In this document: piece by piece, positions 54,904-63,983 of the stretch
Numbering within the stretch: position 1 is the stretch's first letter
Layout: each line of letters starts with the position of its first letter
Source of the DNA: Enterococcus raffinosus
GTDB lineage: Bacteria; Bacillota; Bacilli; Lactobacillales; Enterococcaceae
Direction: 5' to 3'
Length of the DNA stretch: 64,000 bases
Assembly: GCF_018917525.1 (NCBI RefSeq)
Contig: NZ_JAHLOS010000004.1
Location: 62,001 to 126,000, forward strand
The notes under the pieces: generated by a model
What the model saw: the letters and a program-made list of their open reading frames with translations, nothing else
The model's database searches: none
What the model was told of the DNA's origin: nothing
Translations under genes and position numbers: made by a program

Positions 54904-55359
54904 TTGAACGCAATCCTAGCCTTACAAAAAACCAAAAAGCAGCTCCACGATTCGGGATTCAAGTTGACACCTCAGCGGGAAGCAACTGTTCTTGTGTTAT
55001 TGGAAAATGAAAAGGATCATTTATCAGCCGAGGAGATTTATTTTCTAGTAAAGAAAAAAAGTCCTGAAATCGGCTTAGCAACTGTCTATCGGACCTTAGA
55101 AATTTTGACTGAATTGCAGATCGTCAATAAAATCAGTTTTGACGATGGCTTAGCACGCTATGATCTTCGTAAAGAAGGGGCAGAGCATTTTCACCATCAT
55201 TTACTATGTCTTGAATGTGGAAATATTGAAGAGATTGAAGAAGACCTTTTAGGCGAAGTAGAACGTGTGGTAGAATCTCGGTATCACTTTTTGGTGAAGG
55301 ATCATCGTTTAACTTTTCACGGTATTTGTCAAAGCTGTCAAGCAAAAAAAGAAGCATAA
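54904..55359 (+). CDS. fur: Fur-family metalloregulator
   Basis: The 151-aa product has an N-terminal winged helix (LTPQREATVLVLLEN, GLATVYRTLEIL), the His-rich metal segment EHFHHHLLC, and two structural Cys pairs (CLEC and CQSC). It is Fur or PerR; the position near rpoD matches the fur gene of E. faecalis as I recall it, while the upstream boxes fit either. The start codon is TTG, with GAAGGAGGG upstream. Confidence 0.85.
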   Translation: MNAILALQKTKKQLHDSGFKLTPQREATVLVLLENEKDHLSAEEIYFLVKKKSPEIGLATVYRTLEILTELQIVNKISFDDGLARYDLRKEGAEHFHHHLLCLECGNIEEIEEDLLGEVERVVESRYHFLVKDHRLTFHGICQSCQAKKEA

Positions 55360-55400
55360 AGCTTCTTGAAAAAATGGATTAAGTTATAATTAATTTATAT

Positions 55401-55443
55401 AGTCCCTTGCAAAGATACGTGCTATCATTTCAAGGGACTTTTT
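55401..55443 (+). terminator. fur terminator
   Basis: AGTCCCTTG (55401-55409) pairs with CAAGGGACT (55431-55439), followed by five T. Confidence 0.85.
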
Positions 55444-55471
55444 GTTATGATAAAGCGAAAGTGGTGAGAAC

Positions 55472-56362
55472 ATGGATGAACAAATAACGGAATATTTGCA
55501 TTTTTTAACGATTGAACGGGGCCTCTCAGAGAATACTCGCGTCAGTTATCAAAGGGATATTCATCAGTATTTGTCCTTTCTGACGGAGCAGGGTGTCAGC
55601 GAATGGCAGGCTGTCGATCGTTATATAGTCGTGGCTTTTTTGACGAATTTGACAGAAGCTGGGAAAGCATCAACTACGATCACGCGAATGATTTCCAGCT
55701 TACGTCGGTTTCATCAGTTTTTACGTCAGGAGCGTTACACGGATCATGATCCAATGCAGCATATAGATAGTCCGAAAAAAGCTCAAAAATTACCGCAGAC
55801 CCTTTCATTAGCAGAAGTGGAACGTTTGATTGCTGCCCCGGATACGACGACAGACTTAGGCATTCGTGATCGTGCAATCCTAGAAGTAATGTACGCGACG
55901 GGGTTACGTGTTAGTGAACTGATTGGTTTGAAGCTTGGAGATATCCATTTAGAAATGGGACTATTGCAAACTGTCGGAAAAGGAGATAAAGAACGAATTG
56001 TTCCCCTTGGCGACTACGCGATCCATTGGCTGGAACGCTATTTAACTGAGGTTCGTCCTTTATTAACTAAGAAATCGCCAAACGAAACGTTTCTATTCGT
56101 GAACAACCATGGACACGGGATGAGCCGACAAGGGATATGGAAAAATCTAAAACAATATGTGATCAAAGCCGAAATTATGAAGGACGTTACTCCTCATACG
56201 CTGCGTCATAGTTTTGCGACGCATTTGCTAGAAAATGGCGCCGATTTGCGGACAGTACAGGAGCTTTTGGGGCATGCTGATATTTCTACGACTCAGATTT
56301 ATACCCATATTACTAAACGAAGAATGACCGAAGTCTATAAAGAATTTTTTCCGCGGGCTTGA
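55472..56362 (+). CDS. xerD: Site-specific tyrosine recombinase XerD
   Basis: The 296-aa recombinase has an N-terminal SAM-like core-binding domain and a catalytic domain with ATGLRVSELIGL (Arg I), TPHTLRHSFATHLLENGADL (His-x-x-Arg), LLGHADISTTQIYTHI (His and nucleophilic Tyr). With XerC it resolves chromosome dimers at dif. Its place ahead of ribT-scpA-scpB is the common Firmicute arrangement, so it is the housekeeping XerD and not a phage integrase. Confidence 0.94.
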   Translation: MDEQITEYLHFLTIERGLSENTRVSYQRDIHQYLSFLTEQGVSEWQAVDRYIVVAFLTNLTEAGKASTTITRMISSLRRFHQFLRQERYTDHDPMQHIDSPKKAQKLPQTLSLAEVERLIAAPDTTTDLGIRDRAILEVMYATGLRVSELIGLKLGDIHLEMGLLQTVGKGDKERIVPLGDYAIHWLERYLTEVRPLLTKKSPNETFLFVNNHGHGMSRQGIWKNLKQYVIKAEIMKDVTPHTLRHSFATHLLENGADLRTVQELLGHADISTTQIYTHITKRRMTEVYKEFFPRA

Positions 56363-56376
56363 CAGGAGGAGAAAGA

Positions 56377-56742
56377 ATGCTTAGTCACTATCGAAAAAAT
56401 CAACGAAAAATTGCAATGGGTCTTTTAAGTTTTCATGAAAGTTTGAAGGACCATCAGCACTTGCTAAAAGAAATTGATACCTATGAGGATGATGATCGCT
56501 ATCAGCTTTACTGCTATTACGATGAAAAATCAGATAATGTCCAAGGCGTCGTTGGAGTCAGCCAACTAGAGGATCAAGAAATTGTTTTGCATGACATCAG
56601 CTTAAACCCTTCTTATCGAGGAGAAGGTGTGAGCCTAAAAATGATGGAAGAATTGCAGGCGATATATCCAGATCAAACAATAATTGGGACACCAGCAACA
56701 TCTGCTTTCTTAGCAAAATGGCAAAAACATAAGCGAGGATAA
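56377..56742 (+). CDS. ribT: GNAT acetyltransferase, RibT type
   Basis: The 121-aa product has the GNAT core (VGVSQLEDQEIVLHDISLNP then the acetyl-CoA loop SYRGEGVSLKMMEEL). RibT proteins of this size lie between xerD and scpA in related bacteria and in riboflavin operons in bacilli; the substrate is unknown. ATG 56377 has AGGAGGA 6 bases upstream and is preferred to the ATG at 56359. Confidence 0.75.
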   Translation: MLSHYRKNQRKIAMGLLSFHESLKDHQHLLKEIDTYEDDDRYQLYCYYDEKSDNVQGVVGVSQLEDQEIVLHDISLNPSYRGEGVSLKMMEELQAIYPDQTIIGTPATSAFLAKWQKHKRG

Positions 56743-56743
56743 A

Positions 56744-57490
56744 ATGGAAACAATCAGTTTAAAATTAGATGTTTTTGAAGGGCCGTTGGATTTATTGCTG
56801 CACTTGATTCAGCAATTGGAAATCGATATTTATGATATTCCCATCGCGGAAGTGACGGAGCAATATATGAATTTTATTCATGCGATGAAAAAATTGGAGT
56901 TGGAAGTAGCTGGAGAATATTTGGTGATGGCAGCAACCTTAATGTCGATCAAAAGTCAAATGCTTTTGCCTAAACCCGAAGTAGAGTTTGAGTATGACGA
57001 CGAAGAGGGAGAAGATCCACGAGACGCTCTAGTTCAGCAACTTTTAGAGTACCGGAAATATAAGTACGCAGCATCGGTATTATCTGAAAAGGAACAGGAA
57101 CGCAGCTTGTTTTACACGAAGGCTCCCATGGATCTTTCTGAATATGAAGAAGAAATTTTACCTCTGCCTAAAAATCAATTGAATACCATTGATCTTTTTT
57201 TGGCTTTACATGATGTTCTGCAACGTAAGAAAAGAAATCAGCCTATGGAGACGACTGTGACCGCTGAGACGATCACGGTTGATCAAAAAGTGAATGAGAT
57301 TGGTCGGCGGTTAGATAAACTATCTGAGAACGAAGGCTTGCCATTGGAGTCTTTTTTTGTGCAATATACTAAAGACGAGATGATCACAACTTTCATGGCG
57401 TTATTGGAATTGATGAAAAAAGGCGAGGCTACTGCCACTCAGGAGGAAACATACGCACCAATCTTAATTTTTAAAGGAGTCATTGTATGA
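56744..57490 (+). CDS. scpA: Segregation and condensation protein A
   Basis: The 248-aa kleisin has the N-terminal VFEGPLDLLLHLIQQLEIDI motif, the helical middle with LVMAATLMSIKSQMLLPKP, and a C-terminal winged helix (MITTFMALLELMKKGEAT). It joins SMC and ScpB in the condensin complex. It overlaps scpB by 4 bases. Confidence 0.96.
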   Translation: METISLKLDVFEGPLDLLLHLIQQLEIDIYDIPIAEVTEQYMNFIHAMKKLELEVAGEYLVMAATLMSIKSQMLLPKPEVEFEYDDEEGEDPRDALVQQLLEYRKYKYAASVLSEKEQERSLFYTKAPMDLSEYEEEILPLPKNQLNTIDLFLALHDVLQRKKRNQPMETTVTAETITVDQKVNEIGRRLDKLSENEGLPLESFFVQYTKDEMITTFMALLELMKKGEATATQEETYAPILIFKGVIV

Positions 57491-58068
57491 ATCAATTAAG
57501 CCAGATCGAAGCGATGCTTTTTGTGGTAGGTGAAGAAGGAATTAGTTTAGAAGAACTGGCCTTTACTTTGAAAAGACCAACCCCCGAAATCTATCAAAAC
57601 ATTATAGATCTGAAGGAATCATATGAAACGAATGCCGCTTCCGCGTTAACCCTGCTAGAGGTCGGTAATCATTTTGTTTTAAGTACAAAGAAGGAATTTG
57701 CTCCTTTGTTAAAAGAATTTGCACGTTCACCAATGGCCAATCGTTTAAGTCAGGCAGCTCTTGAAACGTTGTCTATCATTGCTTACAAACAGCCGGTGAC
57801 CCGATCAGAAATTGATGAACTTCGGGGAGTACAATCAAGTGGGGCGGTTCAAACATTGGTAGCACGTCAACTCATTGAGGAAAAAGGTCGTGTCGATGGT
57901 CCGGGTCGTGCAATTCTATATGGAACCAGCGCTTATTTTATGGATTATTTTGGATTGAAAGATATGGAAGAATTACCGGATGTACAAAAGATGGAAGCAG
58001 ATCTAGCCGACGATGATGAACCATTGGATTTGTTTTATGATCGTTTTAAAGAAGAGGATGGACAATAA
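57487..58068 (+). CDS. scpB: Segregation and condensation protein B
   Basis: The 193-aa product has two winged-helix domains (QIEAMLFVVGEEGISLEEL; LSQAALETLSIIAYKQPVTR), then the conserved EIDELRGVQSSGAVQ segment. It is the kite subunit of SMC-ScpAB. It abuts rluB with no gap. Confidence 0.96.
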   Translation: MNQLSQIEAMLFVVGEEGISLEELAFTLKRPTPEIYQNIIDLKESYETNAASALTLLEVGNHFVLSTKKEFAPLLKEFARSPMANRLSQAALETLSIIAYKQPVTRSEIDELRGVQSSGAVQTLVARQLIEEKGRVDGPGRAILYGTSAYFMDYFGLKDMEELPDVQKMEADLADDDEPLDLFYDRFKEEDGQ

Positions 58069-58785
58069 ATGGAGAGATTACAAAAAGTTATCGCCCACGC
58101 GGGGATTGCCTCGCGCCGTAAAGCCGAGGAGTATATTACTGGCGGACGGGTCAAAGTAAATGGCGAAGTGGTGAAGGAATTAGGAACAAAAGTAGGCAAG
58201 AAGGATATCGTCGAAGTCGATGGTGTGCCAATCTATCAAGAGGAACCTGTTTATTATTTATTTTACAAACCTCGTGGTGTGATCTCAGCTGTCAGTGATG
58301 ACAAAAATCGAAAAGTCGTGACGGATTATTTTGCGGGTGTTCCGGAAAGAATTTATCCTGTGGGACGTTTGGATTATGATACTTCGGGTATTTTACTTTT
58401 GACGAATGATGGTGACTTTTCACAAAGATTAGCCCACCCGAAGCATCAAATTGACAAGGTTTATGTGGCTAAGGTGAAAGGGTTCGCGGAGAAAAGAACA
58501 CTTATGCCATTGACCAAAGGGGTGCGCATTGAGGGGAAAAAAACAGCACCGGCTCGTTTTGAAATCCTTTCAGCCGATAAAAAGGCAGAAACAAGTATCG
58601 TCGAACTGACAATTCATGAAGGTCGTAATCATCAGGTCAAAAATATGTTAGCCGCAGTCGGTCTGCCTGTTCAGAAATTGAAACGAGAACGCTATGGCGA
58701 CTTAACTTTGCAGGGATTACGACCAGGAGAATACCGTCGTTTGAATACAAGGGAAATCAATACTTTGCTGAACCAATCTAAATAG
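58069..58785 (+). CDS. rluB: 23S rRNA pseudouridine synthase RluB
   Basis: The 238-aa product has an N-terminal S4 RNA-binding domain (MERLQKVIAHAGIASRRKAE) and the catalytic RluB/RsuA motif PVGRLDYDTSGILLLTNDGD with the catalytic Asp, then EGRNHQVKNMLAAVG. It modifies 23S rRNA uridines. Family assignment among RluB, RluE and RluF rests on the scpB linkage. Confidence 0.93.
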   Translation: MERLQKVIAHAGIASRRKAEEYITGGRVKVNGEVVKELGTKVGKKDIVEVDGVPIYQEEPVYYLFYKPRGVISAVSDDKNRKVVTDYFAGVPERIYPVGRLDYDTSGILLLTNDGDFSQRLAHPKHQIDKVYVAKVKGFAEKRTLMPLTKGVRIEGKKTAPARFEILSADKKAETSIVELTIHEGRNHQVKNMLAAVGLPVQKLKRERYGDLTLQGLRPGEYRRLNTREINTLLNQSK

Positions 58786-58797
58786 AAAATTATTTAC

Positions 58798-58826
58798 TTG
58801 TTTTTTGATAGTAAACTTGTTATAGT
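58798..58826 (+). promoter_or_regulatory. Promoter of the ribU transcript
   Basis: TTGTTT (58798-58803) and TATAGT (58821-58826) are 17 bases apart, with TGT making an extended -10. Confidence 0.6.
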
Positions 58827-58857
58827 TAATTCACAACAAAAAATAATTTAAGGTTCG

Positions 58858-58966
58858 TCTTCAGGGGCAGGGTGAAAATCCCGACCGGCGGTAATAGTCC
58901 GCGAACTGCGCAAGCAGCCGATTCGGTGTAATTCCGATACCGACAGTACAGTCTGGATAAAGAAGA
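58858..58966 (+). promoter_or_regulatory. FMN riboswitch (RFN element)
   Basis: P1 strands TCTTC and GAAGA enclose the conserved core: AGGGGCAGGGTGAAAATCCC, GACCGGCGGTAATAG, the GTCCGCGAAC and GCCGATTCGGTG helices, and CCGATACCGACAGTACAGTC with GGATAAAGAAG. A terminator follows at 58999-59034. It controls ribU. Confidence 0.97.
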
Positions 58967-58998
58967 TAGAGCTTATTTGAGTGAGATCATATTCAAGT

Positions 58999-59034
58999 AA
59001 CTCTATGCTTTTTTCTGAAGCATAGAGTTTTTTT
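58999..59034 (+). terminator. FMN riboswitch terminator
   Basis: A 12-bp stem (AACTCTATGCTT / AAGCATAGAGTT) is followed by seven T. Confidence 0.9.
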
Positions 59035-59092
59035 GTGTCGAGGTCTGGCTCAAATGGTTCGATGAAGATGATTCCGAAACGGAGGATTTCAC

Positions 59093-59686
59093 ATGAAGAA
59101 CTTACGGTTACAAAAAATGACAGCAGTAGCAGTGGCAGCAGCAATGGGATTGATTTTACAATTTATCGCTTTTCCTATTCTCCCGATGTTTCCTTTTCTA
59201 AAGTTAGACTTTAGCGATATTCCAGTTTTGATCAATATGTTTATTTTTGGACCATTGACGGGCGTTGCGACAGCTTTTATTCGTTCATTGCTGCATTTGA
59301 CGATGACCGGTTTTTCGATCGACAATTTGATTGGAGACTTTGCCAGCTTTTTCGCATCAACCTTGTATACCTTACCGATCTTTTTAATGTTTAGAAAAAA
59401 AACAACCTCAAAACGCGTTATAGGTTTAGGCTTAGGTATTCTGGCGATGACGATCTTTATGAGTATCGCAAACTACTTTGTGATTACACCACTTTACTTG
59501 AAGGCATTTGGCCTTTCAGCTGGACAGATGCTGGGAATGGGCTTAGGTCGCTATATTTTAGTAGGGATTGTTCCATTCAATATTCTTAAGGGGGTATTCG
59601 TCAGCGTTGTTTTCCTAGCCTTACATGCTAAGCTACTTCCTTGGTTATCGAAAAAGACGATGACTTCGCAACATCATTCAGTATAA
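59093..59686 (+). CDS. ribU: Riboflavin ECF transporter S component RibU
   Basis: The 197-aa protein has six predicted membrane segments and the RibU pattern (N-terminal MTAVAVAAAMGLILQFIAFP, then LDFSDIPVLINMFIFGPL, then ILVGIVPFNILKGVFVS). It is the riboflavin-binding S component that pairs with the shared ECF module. The FMN riboswitch upstream confirms the substrate class. Confidence 0.94.
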   Translation: MKNLRLQKMTAVAVAAAMGLILQFIAFPILPMFPFLKLDFSDIPVLINMFIFGPLTGVATAFIRSLLHLTMTGFSIDNLIGDFASFFASTLYTLPIFLMFRKKTTSKRVIGLGLGILAMTIFMSIANYFVITPLYLKAFGLSAGQMLGMGLGRYILVGIVPFNILKGVFVSVVFLALHAKLLPWLSKKTMTSQHHSV

Positions 59687-59695
59687 ATAATAAAA

Positions 59696-59727
59696 TCTCA
59701 GACGTTTTTAGTCTGAGAATTTTTTTT
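59696..59727 (+). terminator. ribU terminator
   Basis: TCTCAGAC (59696-59703) pairs with GTCTGAGA (59711-59718), followed by eight T. Confidence 0.88.
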
Positions 59728-59770
59728 GCGAAAATTCGCTCGTATTCGTGAACTTTTTTTAAATATGTTA

Positions 59771-59983
59771 TTATGAATTTTGATATAAGATAGCATGAGA
59801 CGGGCAACGTTTAGCTGACTGAACGACTGCTGCTTGTTTGTCTTCAGGGATAAATTCATGGGTGGCTTCAGGCTCCCCAACAAAAAGAACGAGTCCGTCG
59901 TCGGTATAATCAAATATTTCTGGAGCGATCGTCTGGCATAAACCACAGGCGATACAGCGCTCAGGAATGATTTCGCATTTCAT
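59771..59983 (-). CDS. fer: Ferredoxin
   Basis: The 70-aa product has a single cluster motif: CIACGLC near residue 10 and a C-terminal CP (RCPSHAI), as in Bacillus ferredoxin (Fer), which carries one [4Fe-4S] cluster. ATG 59983 has GGAAGGTG just upstream; the ATG at 59998 lies before that site. The gene is divergent from the ypbB-recQ pair. In Bacillus subtilis fer, ypbB and recQ (recS) are neighbours in the same order. Confidence 0.9.
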   Translation of the reverse strand: MKCEIIPERCIACGLCQTIAPEIFDYTDDGLVLFVGEPEATHEFIPEDKQAAVVQSAKRCPSHAILYQNS

Positions 59984-60011
59984 TTTTTCACCTTCCACAG
60001 GAGATTTTACT

Positions 60012-60998
60012 ATGACTTTTTTTATTTTAACGTTATTTCAATCTGGCTACAAGATAAGGACCTCGACTTTGTATCATTTATTAGTTGGCAAAAGAACGAG
60101 TTCTGTTTTGCTGCACGGTTTTTTTTATCATAATTTAATTTATTTAGGAGCACTACCAAATTTAAAAGAGGTTGACTTTCAAAAAGAACTTCAGGAATTA
60201 CTAGCTACTGGCTGGATTACTATTGATGAAGGTTTTGGAAAACTGACCTCTCGAGGCAAGGATCGATTGTCTGAGGAGAGTTTTGATCTTAATGGATTGG
60301 ATAATTTACGCTATGGTCGAACACGTGAGAATTCTTGGCAACTGCTTCTATTTGCGGTGCAGGTCATTAGTCATTTATCTTATGGTGAAAAAGAATATAT
60401 GCCAATTGAAAATCGTCCTTTCTATTTACAGCAGATCAAAAAATGGTTGGCAGGTTCTGGGCCGAATTTAGTCAAACACTTCCAGCAAGAATTACTGACG
60501 ATTTTTCAACAATTGCCTTCTAAAGAAGCTGATTTTTTAGCTAATCAATTTTCTGGTTATGATTTTCAAGGGAGGACAGCTTTTCAATTATTACCTGAAA
60601 AATACCAAGTTGCGCCGTGGGATCAACTTTTTCGACAGCATGCAATTGATCTTTTTTTGGCTCAGGTTAAAAAGGGAGAGCTGGCTAGATTATTATCAGC
60701 GTTGGATCAGCAGAATCTTAATAAAAGTATGTTGAAAACCAGAGAATACTTTCTAGCTGGTAAAACAGAAGCCGAAATTTTACAACTTCGTCATTTAAAG
60801 CAAGGAACAATTAATGATCATTTTATTGAATGGGCTTTGTTAGAGAAAGCATTTCCCTTTAAACGTTTCGAGCTGATCGACTTTAACCAGTTAAGCAGTG
60901 AAGACGTACTAGATCAACGTTACCAAGAGTATGATGTACCGTATTTAAATTTTCGTTTGTCACAAATTTATTATTTGAGGGAAAAACAATGGATTTAA
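60012..60998 (+). CDS. ypbB: RecQ-associated helicase-accessory protein, YpbB type
   Basis: The 328-aa product starts at ATG 60012 (AGGAG about 9 bases upstream). It is helical and ends in a helix-turn-helix segment (AEILQLRHLKQGTINDHFIEW) of the YpbB/HTH_40 kind. Its function is not established; it is conserved next to recQ. It overlaps recQ by 10 bases. Confidence 0.75.
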   Translation: MTFFILTLFQSGYKIRTSTLYHLLVGKRTSSVLLHGFFYHNLIYLGALPNLKEVDFQKELQELLATGWITIDEGFGKLTSRGKDRLSEESFDLNGLDNLRYGRTRENSWQLLLFAVQVISHLSYGEKEYMPIENRPFYLQQIKKWLAGSGPNLVKHFQQELLTIFQQLPSKEADFLANQFSGYDFQGRTAFQLLPEKYQVAPWDQLFRQHAIDLFLAQVKKGELARLLSALDQQNLNKSMLKTREYFLAGKTEAEILQLRHLKQGTINDHFIEWALLEKAFPFKRFELIDFNQLSSEDVLDQRYQEYDVPYLNFRLSQIYYLREKQWI

Positions 60999-62383
60999 CA
61001 CAAGTATTAAGAGAAAAATTTCATCATGATCAGTTCAGACCTGGTCAGCAGGAAATTATTGAGACGATCCTAAATGGAGAATCAGTGTTAGGGATGTTGC
61101 CGACAGGAACTGGCAAATCATTGTGTTATCAATTGCCTGGTTATTTCATAGATGGGACAGTGATCATTATTTCACCACTGATTTCTTTAATGGAAGATCA
61201 GGTGGCTCAGTTGCAGCGGCTTGGAGAAAAAAGAGCTATGGCCCTCAATAGTCTGCTTTCCTCTTGGGAAAAACAGTGGATTCTAAATGAAATCCATCAT
61301 TATAAATTTATTTTCATGAGTCCGGAAATGTTTTTGAGTGCGGATGTCCAAAAGGCTCTAAAAGCAGCAAGATTAGCATTTATCGTGGTGGATGAGGCTC
61401 ATTGTATTTCTCAGTGGGGGATTGATTTTCGTCCGGAATATCTGAAGCTGGCCGATGGTATCAAATTCATCGGTGTCTCCTTAGTTTTGGCATTGACGGC
61501 GACGGCGACACCAGCAGTTCGAATGGATATCCAAAGGCTGCTGTTTCGAGAAAAATCGGCACAGGAATTTATTTTTTCTGTTGACCGTCCTAATATCAGT
61601 TACTTTGTCTACCAAGAGAACAAATTGGAAAAATTGCGTGAGTTAATAACGACCTTAGAAGGTTCGGGAATTATTTATTGTGCCACCCGAAAAAAAGTTG
61701 AAGAACTGTATCAAACGTTTAAACACCAGCACGCGATTGCCTACTATCATGGCGGACTCAGCGGTCAAGAACGACGAATGCTGCAACAACAATTTTTAGC
61801 GGATGATTTACGGATTTTGATAGCTACGAATGCATTCGGCATGGGGATCAATAAGGAAAATATTCGCTTTGTTATTCATTATGATTTACCAGATTCACCA
61901 GAGAATTATTTACAAGAGGTTGGTCGTGCTGGTAGAGATGGTCAACTAAGTCAAGCAATTTTGTTATATGAAGCAGGTGATGAGTATATTCATCATTTTC
62001 TTCAGGAGCAAACCGATCAATCAAAAAAATTATTTGAAATCAAGCAACGAATGACTGATTTGGTCTTTGAGGATCCGTTAATAAAAAAATGGGAACAATT
62101 TTTCCCTAACGAAAGCTCTCGCTTGATGGAGCTTTTAAGCCAGCGAGGTAAGACTAAAAAGGTTCAACTACAAAAAATGTTGGATTACATTTCTACTAAA
62201 GAGTGCCGCCGGGCATTTTTGATTGCCTATTTTGGGGAAACATTAACTGAGAATAATCAAAAATGCTGCGATAACGATGATGCTTTATTAAAGGTGAAAG
62301 CAGTAGAACAGATGAACAACGAGGTCCAGCTTTCTTGGGGAAAAATTATTCAAAAAATTTTTAAAAATGATGAGAAAGATTGA
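60989..62383 (+). CDS. recQ: RecQ-family ATP-dependent DNA helicase
   Basis: The 464-aa helicase has the P-loop MLPTGTGKSLCYQLP, DEAH box VVDEAHCISQWG, ALTATATP, and ATNAFGMGINKENIRFVIHYDLP with QEVGRAGRDG. It is the short form (RecS-like) without a HRDC domain. It unwinds DNA in recombination repair. Confidence 0.92.
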   Translation: MDLTQVLREKFHHDQFRPGQQEIIETILNGESVLGMLPTGTGKSLCYQLPGYFIDGTVIIISPLISLMEDQVAQLQRLGEKRAMALNSLLSSWEKQWILNEIHHYKFIFMSPEMFLSADVQKALKAARLAFIVVDEAHCISQWGIDFRPEYLKLADGIKFIGVSLVLALTATATPAVRMDIQRLLFREKSAQEFIFSVDRPNISYFVYQENKLEKLRELITTLEGSGIIYCATRKKVEELYQTFKHQHAIAYYHGGLSGQERRMLQQQFLADDLRILIATNAFGMGINKENIRFVIHYDLPDSPENYLQEVGRAGRDGQLSQAILLYEAGDEYIHHFLQEQTDQSKKLFEIKQRMTDLVFEDPLIKKWEQFFPNESSRLMELLSQRGKTKKVQLQKMLDYISTKECRRAFLIAYFGETLTENNQKCCDNDDALLKVKAVEQMNNEVQLSWGKIIQKIFKNDEKD

Positions 62384-62413
62384 AAATTGGCGCCACATTT
62401 TCAAGAGCTATGG

Positions 62414-62419
62414 TATAAT
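62414..62419 (+). promoter_or_regulatory. Extended -10 promoter of the LysM gene
   Basis: TGG followed by a consensus TATAAT. The -35 position has no good match. An inverted repeat TGAAAAT/ATTTTCA (62381-62403) lies just upstream. Confidence 0.55.
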
Positions 62420-62451
62420 ACATGGCGATAGCATTTAGGAGGTTAGAGAAA

Positions 62452-63105
62452 TTGAGTAGAAAAGATCGCTATAACGATACGAACAACGAACCGTGGGATC
62501 AACATATTTACGAATCTGATAGTGAAGAAGAAACCTATTCACGCAGCCAGTCTCGTCGTAGTGGTGGTGGAAACAAAGGTGGCGGAAATACGAAATTCTT
62601 GACGATTCTAGTCGCATTATTATTAGCCCTTATTTTGATTCCAGCTGGTGCCTTTTTCTGGATTACTCGTGATAACGACAAACCAGCAGCCTCTCCTGAG
62701 AGTACAACTCAGGTATCTAAGGTTTCTTCAACAGAAAAGTCAAGCACGGAAGAAAGCAGCACCGAAGAAAGCACATCTTCAACAGATTCAGAAGCAAATC
62801 AACAAGAGCAACAACAAGCCGCTGATCAGCAAGCACAGCAACAAGCTGCAGCTGAATCTCAGGCAGCCGCAGAGGCACAAGCGCAAGCAGAAGCATCACG
62901 TTCTGCAGCAGCTGCGCAACAAACAACACCATCTTCAAGTACAACGAATGATGCAAACGCCCAATATGGTACAGTTCAATCAGGTGAAGGTCCACAACAA
63001 ATTGCTGGACGCTATGGCTTGAGTGTCGATGAATTCTTAAGACTGAATGGGATGGATAGAAGCAATTTCTATTTTGATCCAGGTCAACAAGTGCGTATTA
63101 AATAA
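62452..63105 (+). CDS. LysM-domain membrane protein (SAG1386/EF1546 family)
   Basis: The product (217 aa) has a basic, Gly-rich cytoplasmic N-terminus, one membrane segment (FLTILVALLLALILIPAGAF), a long Ser/Thr/Glu then Gln/Ala-rich linker (STEESSTEES repeats), and a C-terminal LysM domain (GPQQIAGRYGLSVDEFLRLN). It probably binds peptidoglycan. TTG 62452 has AGGAGG 9 bases upstream; the ATG at 62422 lacks a ribosome site. The family name comes from the linked cmk and rpsA context. Confidence 0.8.
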   Translation: MSRKDRYNDTNNEPWDQHIYESDSEEETYSRSQSRRSGGGNKGGGNTKFLTILVALLLALILIPAGAFFWITRDNDKPAASPESTTQVSKVSSTEKSSTEESSTEESTSSTDSEANQQEQQQAADQQAQQQAAAESQAAAEAQAQAEASRSAAAAQQTTPSSSTTNDANAQYGTVQSGEGPQQIAGRYGLSVDEFLRLNGMDRSNFYFDPGQQVRIK

Positions 63106-63117
63106 TTTGAATACTTT

Positions 63118-63150
63118 GCCGTAATCGCTAGCGATTACGGCTTATTTATT
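63118..63150 (+). terminator. Perfect palindrome between LysM gene and cmk
   Basis: A 24-base perfect palindrome (63118-63141, GCCGTAATCGCT and its complement) is followed by TTATTTATT. It may act as a weak terminator, leaving cmk partly co-transcribed. Confidence 0.6.
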
Positions 63151-63165
63151 GAAAAGAGGCAGAAC

Positions 63166-63837
63166 ATGGAAAAAATTTCAATTGCAATCGACGGTCCCGC
63201 ATCGTCTGGTAAAAGCACCGTAGCGAAAATTTTGGCAAGTGACTTTCATTTTGTTTATGTTGACACGGGTGCGATGTATCGAGCTATAACATTTTTAGCA
63301 ATCAAACACAATATCGCGTTTTCAGATGAAGATGGATTGGCTGAATTAACAAAAAAATACCCGATCAGCTTTAAGCAATCGGCTCATGGTCAGCTTGTTT
63401 TTGCTGATGATGAAGAGATTACACAAGCAATTCGACAACCAGATGTAACGGGGGCCGTTTCTGAGGTTTCCGCCCATGGAAAGGTTCGAGAAGAATTAGT
63501 CGAATCGCAAAGACAGCTAGCTCAAGCTGGCGGGATTGTCATGGATGGCCGTGATATTGGTACAACCGTACTGCCGCAAGCAGAAGTAAAAATCTTTCTA
63601 GTCGCAAGCGTTGAAGAACGAGCACAACGCCGCTATAAAGAAAATCAGGAAAAAGGAATCGAGATGGATTTTGAGGCGATTAAAGAAGCAATTGCCAAGC
63701 GAGATTATTTGGATTCGCATCGGGAAGTTTCACCTCTGGTTCAGGCAGCAGATGCTGAATTGGTCGATACGACTGGAATGTCAATTGAACAGGTAGTAAC
63801 GAAGATTAAAGAGGTAATCCAGTCAAAAGGTTTCTAA
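63166..63837 (+). CDS. cmk: Cytidylate kinase
   Basis: The 223-aa kinase has the P-loop [41 protein letters not shown] and [12 protein letters not shown]. It phosphorylates CMP and dCMP. The cmk-rpsA pairing is conserved across many bacteria. Confidence 0.96.
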   Translation: MEKISIAIDGPASSGKSTVAKILASDFHFVYVDTGAMYRAITFLAIKHNIAFSDEDGLAELTKKYPISFKQSAHGQLVFADDEEITQAIRQPDVTGAVSEVSAHGKVREELVESQRQLAQAGGIVMDGRDIGTTVLPQAEVKIFLVASVEERAQRRYKENQEKGIEMDFEAIKEAIAKRDYLDSHREVSPLVQAADAELVDTTGMSIEQVVTKIKEVIQSKGF

Positions 63838-63856
63838 ATTTTGGATAAAAACGATA

Positions 63857-63913
63857 AATAAAGCGAATTTCTTTCAATTTTTTAGAAAAAAAGAAGAAAT
63901 CGCTTTATTTTTC
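63857..63913 (+). terminator. cmk terminator
   Basis: AATAAAGCG (63857-63865) pairs with CGCTTTATT (63901-63909), with further TTTCTTTC/GAAGAAA pairing inside, followed by TTTTTC. Confidence 0.7.
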
Positions 63914-63983
63914 ATGTGGATTCATCTAAAATAGGACATGTAGTGTATTTTACGCAGAATTGTTGGTAAGGAGGACAAACGAC

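Noticed and set aside
55472-56362. Possible phage or island integrase.
   Set aside because: It matches XerD and lies in a conserved xerD-ribT-scpAB order with no adjacent att-like repeat or tRNA.
62710-62930. Repeat-rich DNA (Ser-Thr-Glu and Gln-Ala codons) as a possible tandem repeat locus.
   Set aside because: It encodes the wall-spanning linker of the LysM protein and has no regular repeat unit.
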